A DNA stretch of 64,000 nt, taken from positions 1 to 64,000 of the forward strand of contig SHXD01000007.1 in the NCBI GenBank assembly GCA_009693505.1. The letters run 5' to 3'. This DNA is from Limnohabitans sp. (lineage in GTDB: Bacteria; Pseudomonadota; Gammaproteobacteria; Burkholderiales; Burkholderiaceae_C). The position numbers and the translations under genes are program-made. The notes under the pieces are model-generated. The model saw nothing but the letters and a program-made list of their open reading frames with translations. It did not search any database and had not been told where the DNA came from. Below, in pieces: positions 16,640 through 24,676 of this stretch (position 1 is the first letter of the stretch; the number at the start of each line of letters is the position of its first letter).

Positions 16640-17488
16640 TCAATATTGATAAACACCATGACCTGTTTTGCGGCCCAATCTGCCTGCGGCCACCAACTCT
16701 TTCAAAAGGGGACACGGGCGGTATTTGCTGTCGCCAAATTCTTTGAGGTACACCTCCATGACGGCCAGACACACATCCAATCCAATCATGTCGGCCAAGG
16801 CCAAGGGGCCAATGGGTTGGTTGCAGCCCAGCTTCATGCCGGCATCGATGTCGTCGGGTGTGGCCAAGCCTTCTGACAACACAAACAGCGCTTCATTGAT
16901 CATGGGCACCAAGATGCGGTTGACCACAAAGCCTGGCGCGTTCTTCACCGTGATGGGCGTTTTGCCCAAGGCTGTGGCCAAGGCATGCACGGCATCGTGG
17001 GTGGCATTGCTGGTTTGCAAACCGCGAATAATTTCCACCAGCGCCATCATGGGTACGGGGTTGAAAAAGTGCATGCCAATAAAGCGATCGGCACGCGTGG
17101 TCACAGCAGCCAGTTGTGTGATCGAAATCGAAGACGTGTTCGATGCGATGATGACTTCGGGTGCCAGCATGCCATCAAGCTGTTTCAAGATTTTGATTTT
17201 CAAATCTTGATTTTCTGTGGCGGCCTCAATGACCAAATCAGCGTCTTGCAAGTCTTCGTACTGTGTACTGCCTTGAATTTTAGAAAGTGCGGCGGCTTTA
17301 TCGGCCTCCGTTATTTTTTCTTTTTTCAGCAAGCGGTCTAAGCTGCCAGACACCGTGGCAATGCCCTTGGCCACGGCTGCTTCAGAAATATCCACCATCA
17401 CCACTGGAATACCGACGACTGCACACGCTTGTGCAATGCCGTTACCCATGGTGCCTGCGCCTATGATGCCAACTTTTTGAATGATCAT
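16640..17488 (-). CDS. 3-hydroxybutyryl-CoA dehydrogenase
   Basis: A 282-residue NAD(P)-dependent 3-hydroxyacyl-CoA dehydrogenase. The Rossmann motif is VGIIGAGTMGNGIAQACA at residues 6-23. The catalytic histidine lies in RFIGMHFFNPVPMMALVEII near residue 140, and the C-terminal domain ends with GLGRKTGHGVYQY (here RLGRKTGHGVYQY). Length of about 282 is standard for Hbd/PaaH-type enzymes lacking a fused hydratase. It oxidises 3-hydroxybutyryl-CoA to acetoacetyl-CoA or the reverse in PHB-linked metabolism. It is the first gene of a leftward run with the crotonase and srkA. Confidence 0.93.
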   Translation of the reverse strand: MIIQKVGIIGAGTMGNGIAQACAVVGIPVVMVDISEAAVAKGIATVSGSLDRLLKKEKITEADKAAALSKIQGSTQYEDLQDADLVIEAATENQDLKIKILKQLDGMLAPEVIIASNTSSISITQLAAVTTRADRFIGMHFFNPVPMMALVEIIRGLQTSNATHDAVHALATALGKTPITVKNAPGFVVNRILVPMINEALFVLSEGLATPDDIDAGMKLGCNQPIGPLALADMIGLDVCLAVMEVYLKEFGDSKYRPCPLLKELVAAGRLGRKTGHGVYQY

Positions 17489-17532
17489 GATTTTAAAAAT
17501 GGAAAGTTAAAAAATTCTAGCAAGGCTTGATG

Positions 17533-18348
17533 TCAAGCTCTGAAACGCTTGCGCGTTAAGGACAAGGCCACCCAAAAAGCGATAACCGTCACGCCGATCA
17601 GCAAACACAAATTGCTGGCGACATGGGTTGGCCATTGGTCCAAAAACAAAGGCCGAACCAGCTCGATGGCCGCTGTCAAGGGGAAATAGTCAGTGATCGT
17701 TTGCAGCCAGCCTGGCAATTGTGTGCGCGGAAAATAAATGCCCGATAAGAACATCATGGGCGTTAAAAACAAGGTGAAGTAGTACGTGAAAAAGTCATAG
17801 CCTTTGGCCAGGGCATTGAAGATCAGCGCAATGCAACTGAAGGTCACGCCCACCATCCACAACACCGGCCATGCCAACAACAGCTTCCAACTGTGGCTGA
17901 TGCCCAAGACCAGCATGACCCCCAAAATGGCAGTCACTGTGAACAGTGCTTTGAACGAAGCCCACAACATTTCGGCCATGACCACATCGTCCAAACGCAC
18001 TGGCGCGTTCATAATACCGTCCCAGGTTTTTTGCATGTGCATGCGCGAAAAAGCGGAATACAAAGCCTCAAACGAGGCTGCGTTCATGGCACTCATGCAA
18101 ATGCTGCCACTGGCGAAAAACAAAATGTAGGGTACTTGCTGACCGCCCGTACTCACCTCGCCCACCAATGCGCCCAAGCCATAGCCAAAGGCGACCAACC
18201 ACATGAGGGGCTCGGCAATGTTGCCCACCAGGCTGGGAAGCGCCAGCTTGCGCCATACCAAAAGGTTGCGTAAGAAAACAGGCCACCAGCGCATGGACAA
18301 TTGCGGCGGCGCCCAAACAGATGGAATCACATGTTGTTTGCGCATCAT
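17533..18348 (-). CDS. ABC-2 type transporter permease (NodJ family)
   Basis: A 271-residue inner-membrane exporter permease with six spans. The NodJ-type features are RKLALPSLVGNIAEPLMWLV near the N-terminus and SGIYFPRTQLPGWLQTITDY before the last spans. The start is taken as ATG at 18348, overlapping the ATPase stop by four bases (ATGA) behind GGGAG; ATG at 18345 is an equally possible start one codon later. The ORF track adds 29 codons that lie inside the ATPase gene. With its ATPase it forms an exporter whose substrate is unknown; nodulation factor export is not implied, since NodIJ-like pairs are common in non-nodulating Burkholderiales. Confidence 0.9.
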   Translation of the reverse strand: MMRKQHVIPSVWAPPQLSMRWWPVFLRNLLVWRKLALPSLVGNIAEPLMWLVAFGYGLGALVGEVSTGGQQVPYILFFASGSICMSAMNAASFEALYSAFSRMHMQKTWDGIMNAPVRLDDVVMAEMLWASFKALFTVTAILGVMLVLGISHSWKLLLAWPVLWMVGVTFSCIALIFNALAKGYDFFTYYFTLFLTPMMFLSGIYFPRTQLPGWLQTITDYFPLTAAIELVRPLFLDQWPTHVASNLCLLIGVTVIAFWVALSLTRKRFRA

Positions 18349-19274
18349 GCGTTCTCCCTGATTTGTCGACCGGTGAGTTTCAAGAACAAGTCTTCTAAGT
18401 TGGCGGGGCGATGCAGGCTTCGAACCTGCGGCCATGCCTGCAAAGCCATGAGCAAAGGCTGGGCTTGCGACGTGTAGAAGAAAGCCGTTTCGCCGCTGAT
18501 TTCAACACGTGCAGCATGTTGCCTCAAAGGTGAGTCCTCGTCGGCCAAGGCCAAAGCACCTTGCCCATACAACTCAACCACATCGGGTTCTAAATGTTGT
18601 GCAATCAAATCGCGCGGCTTGCCTTCGGCTATTTTTTTGCCATGGTCAATGACCAACAAGCGATCGCACAAACGCTCCGCCTCGTCCATGAAATGGGTGG
18701 TGAGCAAAATGGATTTGCCTTCTTGCATGAGCATTTGCAAACGCTCCCACATGAGGTGTCGCGCTTGCGGGTCTAGGCCTGTGGTGGGCTCGTCCAACAT
18801 CAACATTTGCGGTTGATTGATAAGCGCACGCGCCAAACTCAAGCGGCGTTTCATGCCGCCAGACAACTCTCCCGGCTTGGCTTTGGCTTTGCTGGTCAAT
18901 GCGCCAAACTCCAACAGGTTGGCAATCCTGGATTTGATGTCGCGGTCTTTCATGCCGAAGTAACGACCATACACCAGCAAATTTTCTTCGGCGGTGAAAT
19001 CAGGGTCTAAGGTGTCCATTTGAGCCACGACGCCCAAACGTGCCTTGATGGCCAAGGCTTCGTCGGGCATGGACAGGTTTTCAAAATAAGTGATGCGGCC
19101 TGCGTCTGGTGCGGTCAAACCCAGGCACATCCGAAGGGTGGTCGTTTTGCCAGCACCGTTGGGGCCAATCACACCCAGACATTCTCCGGGTGAGATGCGA
19201 AAGGACAGATCGTCCACAACAGTGTTGCTGCCAAAACTTTTGACCAAGTTTTCGACATTCAATAAATAATTCAT
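18345..19274 (-). CDS. ABC-2 type transporter ATPase (NodI family)
   Basis: A 309-residue ATPase. Walker A is GPNGAGKTTTLRMCLGLTAP, the signature is LSGGMKRRLSLARALI, Walker B is MLMLDEPTTGLDPQ, and the C-terminal extension (from about residue 215) is typical of NodI-like drug or polysaccharide exporters. It is coupled by a four-base overlap to the permease. The gene starts 158 bases from the divergent gentisate dioxygenase gene, so the two units share an upstream region containing a strong palindrome. It could export an aromatic or a cell-envelope compound; nothing in the sequence decides this. Confidence 0.92.
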   Translation of the reverse strand: MNYLLNVENLVKSFGSNTVVDDLSFRISPGECLGVIGPNGAGKTTTLRMCLGLTAPDAGRITYFENLSMPDEALAIKARLGVVAQMDTLDPDFTAEENLLVYGRYFGMKDRDIKSRIANLLEFGALTSKAKAKPGELSGGMKRRLSLARALINQPQMLMLDEPTTGLDPQARHLMWERLQMLMQEGKSILLTTHFMDEAERLCDRLLVIDHGKKIAEGKPRDLIAQHLEPDVVELYGQGALALADEDSPLRQHAARVEISGETAFFYTSQAQPLLMALQAWPQVRSLHRPANLEDLFLKLTGRQIRENA

Positions 19275-19369
19275 GCTTTGATTGTGCCTCGCAGACGCCT
19301 GTCAATTGCTGACCCCATGCAGGTTTCTAAAGCTTCTTGGCCCACCGAAGTCAGCCCCTTGTCGTCAGC

Positions 19370-19397
19370 TTGCCAAGCTTAAATTAATATGTATACT
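19370..19397 (+). promoter_or_regulatory. Candidate promoter of the gentisate unit
   Basis: TTGCCA (19370-19375) and TATACT (19392-19397) with a 16-base spacer resemble a sigma-70 promoter. The -10 box lies inside the 20-base palindrome described separately. The transcript would start near 19404 and have a short leader before the TTG start at 19432. Confidence 0.5.
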
Positions 19398-19403
19398 TAT
19401 TAA
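19384..19403. promoter_or_regulatory. 20-bp palindromic operator over the gentisate promoter
   Basis: TTAATATGTATACTTATTAA reads the same on both strands except for one mismatched central pair. Its AT-rich form and size suit MarR-family repressors, which often control aromatic acid genes; that assignment is inference. It covers the -10 box of the candidate promoter, so binding would block initiation. Confidence 0.55.
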
Positions 19404-19431
19404 ATCAAAGAAAATCCTTAGGAGACCGATC

Positions 19432-20493
19432 TTGAACGCCTCTCAACAGACTGATTCCTTAGGCCGTTTAGAAGACTTGCCGGCAGACTACATTGCCGAC
19501 ATGACCGCCCTGTCGATTGCGCCTTTGTGGCCGCAATTGCGAGGTCTGTTGCCTCGCGGAAAGCCATCGCGAGCCACTCAGCCCTTTGTTTGGCATTACA
19601 AAGATGTGCGCCCGCAGCTCATGCGCGCTGGGGAACTCACCCCTATTGAAAAAGCAGAGCGCCGCGTCTTGGTGTTGTGCAACCCAGGGCACGGCATTGA
19701 AAAATTGGTCGCCACCCCGAACATCTACGTTGGCATGCAATTGATATTGCCAGGCGAGGTCGCCCCCAACCACCGTCACACACCCAGCGCAGTGCGCTTT
19801 GTGGTGGAAGGCGAAGGCGGCTTCACCACCGTGCAAGGTGAGAAATGCCCCATGCACAAAGGCGACTTGATCTTGACACCTGCCGGACTTTGGCATGAAC
19901 ACGGCCATGAGGGCCAAGGCCCTGTGGTGTGGATGGATGCACTCGATTTACCCATGGTCTACGGTATGGAGGCTTCCTACGCCATTGAAGGACCCTCGCA
20001 AAATGCCAGCCCAGATTTGGACGCCTCGCAAACCAAATACCAACGTGCAGGCCTGGTGCCTTTCAGTTCATTGAGCCAATCGGTGCGCGCGCCTTATCCC
20101 CAAATTCGTTACCCCTGGGTGGATGTGCGCAAAGCTTTGTTGGCGCTCGAAAAAGGCACGCCCCAACACGATGCTGTTCAATTGGCTTATGTGAACCCAG
20201 AAACAGGCGCGCCTTGTTTGCCCACTTTGGGTTTCTCTGCACAACTTTTAAGAGATGGCCTCGACTTCAGTCCACGTCGTCGTTCAGCCAGTTCGGTCAT
20301 GCATGTGATTGAAGGCCGCGGCGAATCTGAAATCGATGGCGTGACACTGAAATGGTCGGAAGGCGATACGGTGGCCATTCCCACACACGCTCAAATTAAG
20401 CACCGCGCCAGCAACGCCCAAGCCTATCTTTTCCATGTGGACGATGCGCCTACTCAGCGCGCGTTGGGCTTCTATCAGGAGTTCTCTGCATGA
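19432..20493 (+). CDS. Gentisate 1,2-dioxygenase
   Basis: A 353-residue bicupin iron dioxygenase that opens the gentisate (2,5-dihydroxybenzoate) ring to maleylpyruvate. The first cupin shows VAPNHRHTPSAVRFVVEGEG and GLWHEHGHEGQGPVVWMDAL, which hold the iron-binding histidines; the second has SSVMHVIEGRGESEIDGV. The ORF runs upstream without a family match; TTG at 19432 has AGGAG eight bases upstream and yields the usual length (about 345-355). Its stop overlaps the monooxygenase start by four bases. Downstream enzymes (maleylpyruvate isomerase or hydrolase, fumarylpyruvate hydrolase) are not in this window. The unit is probably controlled through the palindrome over its promoter. Confidence 0.92.
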   Translation: MNASQQTDSLGRLEDLPADYIADMTALSIAPLWPQLRGLLPRGKPSRATQPFVWHYKDVRPQLMRAGELTPIEKAERRVLVLCNPGHGIEKLVATPNIYVGMQLILPGEVAPNHRHTPSAVRFVVEGEGGFTTVQGEKCPMHKGDLILTPAGLWHEHGHEGQGPVVWMDALDLPMVYGMEASYAIEGPSQNASPDLDASQTKYQRAGLVPFSSLSQSVRAPYPQIRYPWVDVRKALLALEKGTPQHDAVQLAYVNPETGAPCLPTLGFSAQLLRDGLDFSPRRRSASSVMHVIEGRGESEIDGVTLKWSEGDTVAIPTHAQIKHRASNAQAYLFHVDDAPTQRALGFYQEFSA

Positions 20494-21683
20494 GCAGCAC
20501 GGGCAAAAAGTTCATTGTGGTGGGCGGCGGTATTGGCGGTTTGGCTGCGGCAGTCGCACTCAGTCAACAAGGTGTTCATGTCACTGTTTTAGAACAAGCG
20601 ACTGAGTTGGGTGAAATTGGCGCGGGTGTTCAACTGGGGCCGAATGCCTTTGCTGCGCTTGATTCTTTAGGTGTGGGTGAAAATGCTCGCAAACGGGCTG
20701 TGTTCACCGAACGGCTCATCATGATGGATGCTGTGGATGGCTCTGAGATTGGCAGCTTTCCAGTGGGCCAGGCTTTTCGCGACCGCTTCAAAAACCCTTA
20801 CGCCGTGATTCACCGTGCCGACATCCACACCTCGATGTTGGAAGGCACGCAAGGCTCCAATTTGATTGACGTGGAAACCTCGACCAAGGTTGTGAGCGTG
20901 ACTCAAGACCCCAAAGGCGTGACGGCCGTCGACCAAAACGGCCGCGTCTTCAAAGCCGATGCCTTGATAGCAGCCGACGGCGTTCGCTCTGTGATTCGCG
21001 AAAAAATGTTCAACGATCCACCGCGCATTTCGGGCCACGTGGTGTACCGCGCGGTGGTGCCTGTGGCAGAAATGCCCCTCGATTTGCAAATCAATGCCCC
21101 TGTGGTTTGGGCGGGCCCCGACTGCCACTTGGTGCACTACCCGCTGCGCGATGGTCAGCAATACAACCTGGTAGTGACCTTTCACAGCCGACATGAAGAA
21201 GAGTGGGGCGTGACGCATGGCAGCAAGGAAGAAGTGCTGAGTTACTTCGAGGGCATCTGCCCTCGCGCAAGGCAAATGCTGCACCTTCCCAAAACTTGGC
21301 GGCGCTGGGCCACCGCAGATCGCAACCCACTCGAAAAATGGGGCGATGGCCGCGTGACCATGCTGGGTGATGCAGCGCACGGCATGTTGCAGTACATGGC
21401 GCAAGGCGCTTGCATGGCCATTGAAGACGCTGTCACTTTGGGCGAAGCCATGAAGCATTGCCAAGGCGATGTGGTCAAAGCCTTTCAGCTGTATGAGAAA
21501 AGCCGCATTCCACGTACAGCGAGGGTGGTGCTGTCAGCGCGTGAAATGGGGCGTCTGTATCACGCCAAAGGTGTTGAACGCTTGGTTCGAAACCAACTGT
21601 GGGAAGGCCGCACGCCCGAGCGCTTCTACGATGCCCTTGAGTGGCTGTATGGCTGGCGTGCTGAAAAATCATTGACTCTTTAA
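20490..21683 (+). CDS. 3-hydroxybenzoate 6-monooxygenase
   Basis: A 397-residue single-component FAD monooxygenase. The dinucleotide-binding motif is VVGGGIGGLAAAVALSQQG, the second FAD motif is MLGDAAHGMLQYMAQGACMA, and the intermediate DG motif is ALIAADGVRSVIRE. It is most like 3-hydroxybenzoate 6-hydroxylases, which use NADH and oxygen to make gentisate; translational coupling to gentisate dioxygenase supports that substrate. Salicylate 1-hydroxylase is a related possibility but would produce catechol, which does not fit its partner. No transporter for hydroxybenzoate is adjacent, although a NodIJ-type exporter is divergent. Confidence 0.88.
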   Translation: MSSTGKKFIVVGGGIGGLAAAVALSQQGVHVTVLEQATELGEIGAGVQLGPNAFAALDSLGVGENARKRAVFTERLIMMDAVDGSEIGSFPVGQAFRDRFKNPYAVIHRADIHTSMLEGTQGSNLIDVETSTKVVSVTQDPKGVTAVDQNGRVFKADALIAADGVRSVIREKMFNDPPRISGHVVYRAVVPVAEMPLDLQINAPVVWAGPDCHLVHYPLRDGQQYNLVVTFHSRHEEEWGVTHGSKEEVLSYFEGICPRARQMLHLPKTWRRWATADRNPLEKWGDGRVTMLGDAAHGMLQYMAQGACMAIEDAVTLGEAMKHCQGDVVKAFQLYEKSRIPRTARVVLSAREMGRLYHAKGVERLVRNQLWEGRTPERFYDALEWLYGWRAEKSLTL

Positions 21684-21699
21684 AGACCGCAGTCCCTTC

Positions 21700-21727
21700 T
21701 TGGCGCCTGTGAAGACCCTTCTACAAT
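21700..21727 (+). promoter_or_regulatory. Candidate psd promoter
   Basis: TTGGCG (21700-21705) and TACAAT (21722-21727), spacer 16 bases, lie between the monooxygenase stop and the psd GTG start. The start site would be near 21734, giving a short leader with an AGGGA ribosome binding site. Confidence 0.45.
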
Positions 21728-21756
21728 AGGCGCTAATGCGAATCTAGGGAGCCTAA

Positions 21757-22599
21757 GTGTCCGATCAATTGGCGGTGATACCGCAATACCTGATGCCCAA
21801 GCTGGCCATGACCCTCTTGGCGGGCCGCGTGGCCAGCGCTGAGTGGGGCTCATTCACCACCTGGGTCATCAAGCGTTTTGTGAAACGCTACAACGTGAAC
21901 ATGAGCGAAGCGGCCAATGCCGACCCCGCGCATTACAAAAGCTTCAATGAATTTTTCACTCGCCCCTTAAAAGACGGTGCCCGTCCCTTGTCTAAAAGCA
22001 CATGGGTTTGTCCAGTCGACGGCGCCATCAGCCAATGCGGGGCCATTGAACGAAACCAGATCTTTCAAGCCAAAGGCCATCAGTACAGCACCCTTGCTTT
22101 GGTCGGTGGCGATGCGGCACTGGCTGCACAATTTCAAAACGGTCAATTTGCAACGCTTTACTTAAGCCCGCGAGATTACCATCGCATTCACATGCCGATT
22201 GGGGGCAAGTTATTGCGCATGATCCATGTACCAGGTGATTTGTTTTCTGTGAATCCCACCACGGCACGCGGAGTCCCAGGCTTGTTTGCACGCAACGAAC
22301 GGGTGGTGTGCGAATTTGAAACCGAAAAAGGTCCCATGGTTTTGATCTTGGTGGGGGCCACCATCGTGGGCAGCATGGCCACTGTGTGGTACGGTCAGGT
22401 GAATCCGCCGCGGCCTGACTCTGTGCGTGAATGGCGCTACGACACGCAAGATGTGCGTCTGCAAAAAGGCGAAGAGATGGGGCGGTTTTTATTGGGCTCC
22501 ACGGTGGTCATGCTTTTTCCAGAAAACAGCATTCAAATTCCAACGGATTGGACAAGCACTCGCCCACTTCAAATGGGCGAGATGATGAGCAGCAACTGA
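21757..22599 (+). CDS. psd: Phosphatidylserine decarboxylase proenzyme
   Basis: A 280-residue membrane-associated enzyme that makes phosphatidylethanolamine from phosphatidylserine. The self-cleavage motif LGST lies in MGRFLLGSTVVMLFPEN near the C-terminus; the serine becomes the pyruvoyl cofactor. The catalytic histidine region is LYLSPRDYHRIHMPIGGKL and the substrate stretch SFNEFFTRPLKDGARPL is conserved. The start is GTG at 21757 behind AGGGA. A single hydrophobic N-terminal stretch (YLMPKLAMTLLAGRVAS) fits membrane attachment. It appears to be its own transcription unit after the gentisate genes and is convergent with kup. Confidence 0.95.
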   Translation: MSDQLAVIPQYLMPKLAMTLLAGRVASAEWGSFTTWVIKRFVKRYNVNMSEAANADPAHYKSFNEFFTRPLKDGARPLSKSTWVCPVDGAISQCGAIERNQIFQAKGHQYSTLALVGGDAALAAQFQNGQFATLYLSPRDYHRIHMPIGGKLLRMIHVPGDLFSVNPTTARGVPGLFARNERVVCEFETEKGPMVLILVGATIVGSMATVWYGQVNPPRPDSVREWRYDTQDVRLQKGEEMGRFLLGSTVVMLFPENSIQIPTDWTSTRPLQMGEMMSSN

Positions 22600-22654
22600 T
22601 CTGCCACAGAACTAAAACTTCGCAGATCAGCTAGAAATTTGATGGCATGCGCCT

Positions 22655-24523
22655 TCAAATTTCAATCTTAGATCCCAACTCCACCACCGAGTTGTTTGGG
22701 AGTTTCAAGAACTCAGCAGCAGCACTGGCGTTCAAGTGCATTTGAGCAAACAATTTTTCTCGCCATGTGGCCATGCCGCCCCCAATGGTGGGAATCACAA
22801 TGTCGCGTGACAGGAAATAACTGGTGCTCATGGGGTTGAGTTCGGCACCATGGAATTTGAGTTGCTCTAACGCCTTGGGCAAATTGGGATCATTTTTGAA
22901 ACCGTAGTTGACAATCACTTGCCAGCAATCATGGCCCAAGGGCTCAATTTCCAAACGCTTGTTTATGCCAATCCAAGGCACTTCTTGGTTGCGCACCGTG
23001 ACGAACAAATTTTGACGGTGCAACACTTTGTTGTGCTTCAAGTTGTGAAGCAACGCGTTGGGCACATTGCCAGGCTCTGCGGTTAAGAACACTGCAGTGC
23101 CTTCTACACGGGCTGGCGGCGCCACAAGAACAGCCTCTAAAAAATCCACCAAGCTGAATGATTCGGCTTTGATCGAATCGTTGAGCAAGCGCCGTCCATC
23201 GCTCCAAGTGATCATGAGCAAGAAAATACCAACCCCAATGACCAAGGGGAACCAGCCACCCTCCAAAAATTTAAGCAAGTTGGAAGCCCAGAAAGCAAAG
23301 TCCACCATAAAGAAAAATCCTGTCGCGCCAATGCAAAGTGAAAGCGGCAATTTCCAGTGGTAACGGATCACAAAGAAAGTCAGGATGGTTGTGATCAACA
23401 TATCGGTGCACACCGCAATGCCATAGGCGGCTGCCAAATTGCTTGATGATTTGAACAAAGCCACGGCCAACACAATCAAGATGAACAAGCCCCAGTTCAC
23501 GAAGGGCATGTAGATTTGACCCAAATCTTTCACACTGGTGTGAAGCACTTGCAAGCGGGGCAAATACCCCAACTGAATCACTTGCTTGGTCACGCTGAAC
23601 GCGCCAGTAATCAAAGCTTGGGAAGCAATCACTGTGGCCATGGTGGCCAAGCACACCAAGGGGATCAGCGCCCAATCGGGGGCCATCATATAAAAAGGAT
23701 TTTTGACAGCTTCGGGGTTGGACAACAGCAAAGCGCCTTGACCAAAATAATTCAAAGTCAATGCGGGCATGACGGTGGTGAACCAGGCCAGTCGGATGGG
23801 CTTCTTACCGAAGTGACCCATGTCAGCATAGAGCGCCTCGCCGCCAGTGACACACAAGACCACTGCACCCAAAATGATGAAGGTGGTGCCAGGGTTCTCC
23901 CACATGAACATCACTGCATAGTGGGGGCTGATGGCCCACAAAATTTCAGGCAGAGTGGCAATGTGATAAGCCCCCAAAACTGCAATAACTGCAAACCAAA
24001 CCAGCGTAATGGGCCCAAAGAATTTGCCAATGCCTGCGGTGCCTCTTTTTTGTAGGGCAAACAAGCAAAACAAAATGACCAAAGTGAGTGGTATCACCGC
24101 CTTTTTAAAGGCGGGAGAAACAATCTCCAAACCTTCCACAGCGGAGAGCACCGAAATGGCCGGCGTGATGACACCATCGCCATAAAACAAACACGTGCCA
24201 AAAATGCCGACCATCAGCAATACTTTGCGCAAACGGGGTTTGTCTTTAACGGACTGAGAGGCCAATGCCAACATGGCGACCAAACCACCCTCGCCGTGGT
24301 TGTCAGCCCTGAGGACAAGGGTCACATACTTAACCGAAACAATGGTGGTAAGTGTCCAAAAGAAAATGGACAAAATGCCATAAACGTTTTGTGGTGTGAA
24401 GTCCACATGGCCAGAACGAAAGACCTCTTTCATGGCATACAAAACACTGGTTCCGATGTCGCCGTAGACCACGCCGATAGCACCGACGGTCAGGGCCGTT
24501 AAAGAGGTTTTGCTTGAAGACAC
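22655..24523 (-). CDS. kup: Low-affinity potassium transporter Kup
   Basis: A KUP/HAK/KT potassium uptake protein with 12 membrane spans and a C-terminal cytoplasmic domain. Hallmarks are the N-terminal [20 protein letters not shown] and GGTFALYSL-like region (here [17 protein letters not shown]). The ORF opens at TTG 24562, but GTG at 24523 gives 622 residues, the same as E. coli Kup, and begins directly at [17 protein letters not shown]. An ATG at 24541 lies between them. None of the three has a good ribosome binding site, and a strong terminator-like hairpin ends exactly at the GTG. This suggests an unusual start or attenuation. It follows gshA on the same strand, 153 bases away. Confidence 0.9.
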   Translation of the reverse strand: MSSSKTSLTALTVGAIGVVYGDIGTSVLYAMKEVFRSGHVDFTPQNVYGILSIFFWTLTTIVSVKYVTLVLRADNHGEGGLVAMLALASQSVKDKPRLRKVLLMVGIFGTCLFYGDGVITPAISVLSAVEGLEIVSPAFKKAVIPLTLVILFCLFALQKRGTAGIGKFFGPITLVWFAVIAVLGAYHIATLPEILWAISPHYAVMFMWENPGTTFIILGAVVLCVTGGEALYADMGHFGKKPIRLAWFTTVMPALTLNYFGQGALLLSNPEAVKNPFYMMAPDWALIPLVCLATMATVIASQALITGAFSVTKQVIQLGYLPRLQVLHTSVKDLGQIYMPFVNWGLFILIVLAVALFKSSSNLAAAYGIAVCTDMLITTILTFFVIRYHWKLPLSLCIGATGFFFMVDFAFWASNLLKFLEGGWFPLVIGVGIFLLMITWSDGRRLLNDSIKAESFSLVDFLEAVLVAPPARVEGTAVFLTAEPGNVPNALLHNLKHNKVLHRQNLFVTVRNQEVPWIGINKRLEIEPLGHDCWQVIVNYGFKNDPNLPKALEQLKFHGAELNPMSTSYFLSRDIVIPTIGGGMATWREKLFAQMHLNASAAAEFLKLPNNSVVELGSKIEI

Positions 24524-24554
24524 AAAAAATAAGCCCAGCATCGAGGCTGGGCTT
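24524..24554 (-). terminator. Terminator-like hairpin abutting the kup start
   Basis: On the minus strand: AAGCCCAGC, loop CTCGAT, GCTGGGCTT, then A and six T bases that run straight into the GTG chosen as the kup start. It is a full nine-pair stem with a U tract, as strong as any terminator in the window. It may be the end of the gshA transcript or an attenuator in the kup leader. Confidence 0.75.
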
Positions 24555-24615
24555 TTGTTCAAAATGACCGCAATTTTGCGCCTCTTTTCAAATCTTTGCC
24601 ATGGGGGCTGGCATC

Positions 24616-24633
24616 AAAAAGACAGTGCTGTCT
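24616..24633 (-). terminator. Weak terminator after gshA
   Basis: On the minus strand AGACAG-CA-CTGTCT is followed by TTTT. The short stem lies 44 bases after the gshA stop and could release part of the transcript. It precedes the stronger hairpin at 24524-24554. Confidence 0.45.
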
Positions 24634-24676
24634 CGAAATGTTGCACCGCAACAACTTGCGCCAAGTTTCGAATACT

